Part shown: one piece after another, positions 61,458 to 64,000 of the stretch
Numbering within the stretch: position 1 is the first letter of the stretch
Layout: each line of letters opens with the position of its first letter
Source of the DNA: Phytohabitans suffuscus
GTDB lineage: Bacteria; Actinomycetota; Actinomycetes; Mycobacteriales; Micromonosporaceae
Length of the DNA: 64,000 nucleotides
Direction: 5' to 3'
Assembly: GCF_011764565.1 (NCBI RefSeq)
Contig: NZ_AP022871.1
Coordinates: 9,734,320 to 9,798,319 of the forward strand
The notes under the pieces: generated by a model
Database searches by the model: none
What the model saw: the letters and a program-made list of their open reading frames with translations, nothing else
Told to the model about the DNA's origin: nothing
Made by a program: the position numbers and the translations under genes

Positions 61458-62282
61458 TCAGGACGTAAGGGCGAGCCGGTCGTCGATGTCGTACTGGTCG
61501 GGCACGTGCCGCGACTCGTGCACCAGCCGCGCGATCGCGCCGGCCATCCAGCGCGGCCGGTCGGCCTGGAAGACGTTGCGTCCCATGGCCACCCCGGCGG
61601 CACCGCCGCGCAGCGCGTCGGACACGTAGGCCAGCACGGCGTCGGTGTCGGCGCTGCGGGGCCCGCCGGCCACGACGACCGGGATCGGGCAGGCGCGGAC
61701 CACCTCGGCCATGCGCTCGGGGGTACCCGCGTAGTCGACCTTGACGACGTCCGCGCCGAGGTCGGCAGCGAGCGTCGCGGCGTGCGCCAGCAGCTCCGGC
61801 GCCCGCGAGTCGGTGATCTGCGGGCCGCGGGCGTACACCATGGCGAGCAGCGGGACGTTCCAGCGCTCGCACTCCCCCGCCACGGCCGCCAGGTCGGCGA
61901 TCTGCCGGGCCTCCTGGCGCGAGCCCATGTTGACGTGCACGCTGACCGCGTCGGCGCCCAGCCGCAGCGCCTCCTCCACGTGGGCGACCAGGTACTTCGC
62001 GTCCGGGTCCGGCGCGTGCCTCGTGCTCACGCTCATGTGGACGATCAGCGACATGTCGCCGAACCAGCCGTGGTCGACGTGGCGCAGGCTGCCCTTGTGC
62101 AGCACCACGGCGTCGACGCCGGTGCCGGCCAGCTCGCCGAGCAGGGAGTTCAGCTTGCCGGGGCCGAGCGGTCCGTCGGTGACGGAGTGGTCGAGCGGCA
62201 CCACGACCAGGCGCCCGTCGCCATGCCGGAACAGGCGTCGCAGGCGCAGGCCCCGGGCGAACGAGGCGTTGAGTACAACCAC
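61458..62282 (-). CDS. 2-amino-3,7-dideoxy-threo-hept-6-ulosonate synthase (GriI-like aldolase)
   Basis: 274 residues, DhnA-type class I aldolase. VVPLDHSVTDGPLGPGKLN, VVLHKGSLRHVDHGW, DLGADVVKVDYAGTPERMAE with the Schiff-base Lys, VVVAGGPRSADTDAVLAYVS and GAAGVAMGRNVFQADRP. Condenses aspartate semialdehyde with a C3 phosphate for 3-amino-4-hydroxybenzoate. GTG start at 62282. Sits between aspartokinase and the GriH-like gene. Confidence 0.93.
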   Translation of the reverse strand: MVVLNASFARGLRLRRLFRHGDGRLVVVPLDHSVTDGPLGPGKLNSLLGELAGTGVDAVVLHKGSLRHVDHGWFGDMSLIVHMSVSTRHAPDPDAKYLVAHVEEALRLGADAVSVHVNMGSRQEARQIADLAAVAGECERWNVPLLAMVYARGPQITDSRAPELLAHAATLAADLGADVVKVDYAGTPERMAEVVRACPIPVVVAGGPRSADTDAVLAYVSDALRGGAAGVAMGRNVFQADRPRWMAGAIARLVHESRHVPDQYDIDDRLALTS

Positions 62283-62297
62283 TGTGTCCTGCCTCTC

Positions 62298-63569
62298 TCA
62301 AACGATGGCGGAACGGACGGAGGTCACCACCGGCTCGGGCCGGTCGAGGTGGAACTCGCGGTGCAGGGTCTCGACGGCGTCGACGGTCCGTTCCCGCGGC
62401 ACGATCACCGAGAGCCGCATCTGTGAGGTGGAGATCCAGCTCGTCGGGATCCCGGCCGCGGCCAGCGCCGCCATGAGCCGGGCCGTGTACTCGGGGCGGC
62501 TCAGCAGGCCCATGCCGACCACCGAGACCTTGCCGACGTTCTCGTCGAAGTGCACCCCGCCGCCGAACCGGGCCGTCAGCTCGTGCAGCGCGTCCCGCAC
62601 GGCGTCGACCTGGCTGCGGCGGATGGTGAACCCCATCCGGAACTCGTTCTCGTACGGGCCGGACCGGGCGACCAGGTCCACCACCGTCCCGCTGGCGGCC
62701 AGCACGCCGAACACCTCGGGCGCCAGGTCCCGGTGGCTGTCGCGGCAGTGCACCAGTACGCGCGCGACGTCGGTGTCGTGGGTGACCGCGACGACGGCCC
62801 GGCGGGTCTCCAGCGGCCGGATCTCCTCCCGGTCCACGACGGTGGTTCCGGGCGCCTGCGACGACGCGTTGCGGACGCGCACTTCGACCCCTTCCATGGC
62901 GGCCAGCTCGATGCAGCGGGTGTGCAGGACCCGGGCGCCGGCGAAGGCCATCTCCGCCATGACGCCGGGCTGTACCCACGGCAGGCACCGGGCCGCGGGC
63001 AGGATGCGGGGGTCGGCGCTGAAGACGCCGTCCACGTCGGTGTAGATCTCGCACGCCGACGCGCGCAGGCGGGCGGCCAGCGCGACCGCGGTCGTGTCGG
63101 ACCCGCCGCGTCCGAGCGTGGCGATGTCGCCGGCGCGGTCGACGCCCTGGAACCCGGTGACCACGGCGACCTCGCCGCGGTCCAGCGCCTCCCGCACGCG
63201 TACCGCCTCGATGCTCGCGATGAGCGCGTCGCCGTGCCGGTCGGTGGTGTGGACACCGGCCTGCGGTCCGGTCAGCGAGACCGCCGGCACGCCCAGCGCG
63301 TTCAGGGTCAGCGCCATCAGCGCCGCGGACTCGGACTCGCCCACGGCCAGCAGCTGGTCCAGCTCGCGGGACGGGTCCGCGGCGCCGACGTCGGCCGCCA
63401 GCCGCAGCAGGTCGTCCGTCCTGCTGCCGCGCGCCGAGACGACCACGGCGACGGCCGATCCCCGTCGCCGCGCCTCCGCGATGCGCACGGCGGCGTGCCG
63501 GACGTGGTCGAGAGTCTGCAGAGAGGTGCCGCCGTATTTCTGCACCAGTACATCCACGGTCGTTTTCAC
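62298..63569 (-). CDS. aspartate kinase (cluster-dedicated)
   Basis: 423 residues, monofunctional. VLVQKYGGTSLQTLDHVRHA, VVVSARGSRTDDLLRLA, GRGGSDTTAVALAARL and CEIYTDVDGVFSADPRI are catalytic-domain motifs; two ACT-type regions follow (RVLVHCRDSHRDLAPEVFGV, VSVVGMGLLSRPEYTARLMA). Phosphorylates aspartate, supplying aspartate semialdehyde for the GriI-like aldolase. Such dedicated copies are often less feedback-sensitive. GTG 63569 with GAGGGCG. First gene of the 8-gene operon; operator S4 is about 70 bases upstream. Confidence 0.95.
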   Translation of the reverse strand: MKTTVDVLVQKYGGTSLQTLDHVRHAAVRIAEARRRGSAVAVVVSARGSRTDDLLRLAADVGAADPSRELDQLLAVGESESAALMALTLNALGVPAVSLTGPQAGVHTTDRHGDALIASIEAVRVREALDRGEVAVVTGFQGVDRAGDIATLGRGGSDTTAVALAARLRASACEIYTDVDGVFSADPRILPAARCLPWVQPGVMAEMAFAGARVLHTRCIELAAMEGVEVRVRNASSQAPGTTVVDREEIRPLETRRAVVAVTHDTDVARVLVHCRDSHRDLAPEVFGVLAASGTVVDLVARSGPYENEFRMGFTIRRSQVDAVRDALHELTARFGGGVHFDENVGKVSVVGMGLLSRPEYTARLMAALAAAGIPTSWISTSQMRLSVIVPRERTVDAVETLHREFHLDRPEPVVTSVRSAIV

Positions 63570-63630
63570 CGCCCTCGTCGAACTGGTATGCGCTCGACAG
63601 TAAATGGGGGTATGGCCACCCGGCTACGAC

Positions 63631-63647
63631 CTACGCGGGTAGTGGTG
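63631..63647. promoter_or_regulatory. half-site of the cluster operator, site S4
   Basis: CTACGCGGGTAGTGGTG. The right half CGCGGGTAGTGG is identical to that of S3; the left half is degenerate (CTAC shifted). It lies in the divergent gap between aspartokinase (63569) and the PhzE-like gene (63781). Confidence 0.5.
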
Positions 63648-63780
63648 GGTATTCAGCTGTTTACGCCACACCGGCGCAGCGTTACCGCGAATACGGGATG
63701 GTGCTTTCACGTCATGTGCGGCGCCTTTTCCCGCCGCAGTATCGACGGGGGCGTTCTGATCTCGTGCGAGGGGAAGCGAT

Positions 63781-64000
63781 ATGAACCGGACGGATTCGAG
63801 CACGGCCGGCCCGCCGGATGTCCTTTCCGGCCTCGGCGCGGACGGGCGCGGCTTCGCCCTGCTGTACCGGCCCGGCCCGGCCGCGGACGCGAGCGTGACC
63901 GTCCTGACCGGCGACGTCAGCGAGGTGGCCGGCCTCGCCGAGCTGCCGCTGCCCGGCGAGGCGGTCGGCGGCGGCGAACGGCACGACCTGCTCGTGGCGG
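63781..64000 (+). CDS. PhzE-like 2-amino-2-deoxyisochorismate synthase, N-terminal fragment (runs off window)
   Basis: First 73 residues only. DSSTAGPPDVLSGLGADG, GFALLYRPGPAADASVTVLT and GDVSEVAGLAELPLPGEAV match the start of PhzE-type anthranilate synthase-family enzymes, which typically read FALLHRP ... LADIPLP ... HDLLVLVPYRQ. The ATG at 63781 follows GAGGGGAAGCG. PhzE makes the substrate for the PhzD-like enzyme at 55559. The catalytic domains lie beyond the window, so this is inferred from the N-terminus and pathway logic. Confidence 0.65.
   Translation, partial: MNRTDSSTAGPPDVLSGLGADGRGFALLYRPGPAADASVTVLTGDVSEVAGLAELPLPGEAVGGGERHDLLVA

Noticed and set aside
1..64000. tRNA or rRNA genes
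   Set aside because: No cloverleaf-like segment with conserved TTCGANTC-type arm or rRNA sequence was recognised by eye; a covariance search would be decisive.

Overview
The window is very GC-rich, with strong third-position G/C and frequent GTG starts. It carries an actinobacterial hopanoid operon, a DUF574-type methyltransferase and a StrR-type regulator. This points to a filamentous actinomycete, probably Micromonosporaceae (an inference from gene content; no rRNA or tRNA gene was seen).

Layout. 1-12.1 kb is mixed chromosome: the 5' part of katG coupled to a Fur-type repressor, a small lipoprotein, an L,D-transpeptidase, a methyltransferase, a sortase-type surface protein, membrane proteins and a PAP2/wax-ester-synthase fusion. 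12.1-21.4 kb holds a PucR-type regulator diverging from a compact, translationally coupled hopanoid operon (hpnC-hpnD-hpnE-prenyl synthase-shc-hpnG/IspH-like fusion-hpnH). 21.4-31.5 kb is a stress or ion-homeostasis island: a KhtTU-like antiporter, two PRC-barrel-like paralogues, two paralogous NarL-type sensor kinases but one response regulator, a degenerate recombinase-like protein and an ArsB/NhaD transporter. Seven copies of one 18-bp near-palindrome (consensus ATGGGTGCCGGCACCGAT) lie in its intergenic gaps. 31.5-37.5 kb contains a haloperoxidase-like protein lacking key active-site residues, a secreted protein, and two gene-poor gaps full of dispersed and inverted repeats.

37.5-64 kb (end open) is a biosynthetic gene cluster. 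It encodes enzymes for 3-hydroxyanthranilate (class II DAHP synthase, PhzE-like start, PhzD-like isochorismatase, DhbA-like dehydrogenase) and for 3-amino-4-hydroxybenzoate (aspartokinase, GriI-like aldolase, GriH-like synthase). It also carries the ligase + ACP + KSIII-like + amidohydrolase set known from benzoxazole pathways, two flavin monooxygenases, and a terpenoid arm (polyprenyl synthase, UbiA prenyltransferase, PaxB-like membrane protein). Predicted product: a prenylated, possibly cyclised, aminohydroxybenzoate dimer (benzoxazole or dibenzodiazepinone type). A StrR-family regulator is present, and a shared palindrome (ACTACT-N6-AGTAGT) recurs in four promoter regions, tying the haloperoxidase-like locus at 33-35.6 kb to the cluster.

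A technical caution: at least eleven otherwise intact genes carry an apparent -1 frameshift, nearly all fixable by adding one base to a G or C run. This looks like systematic homopolymer under-calling rather than gene decay, so those genes are described as reconstructed full-length proteins.
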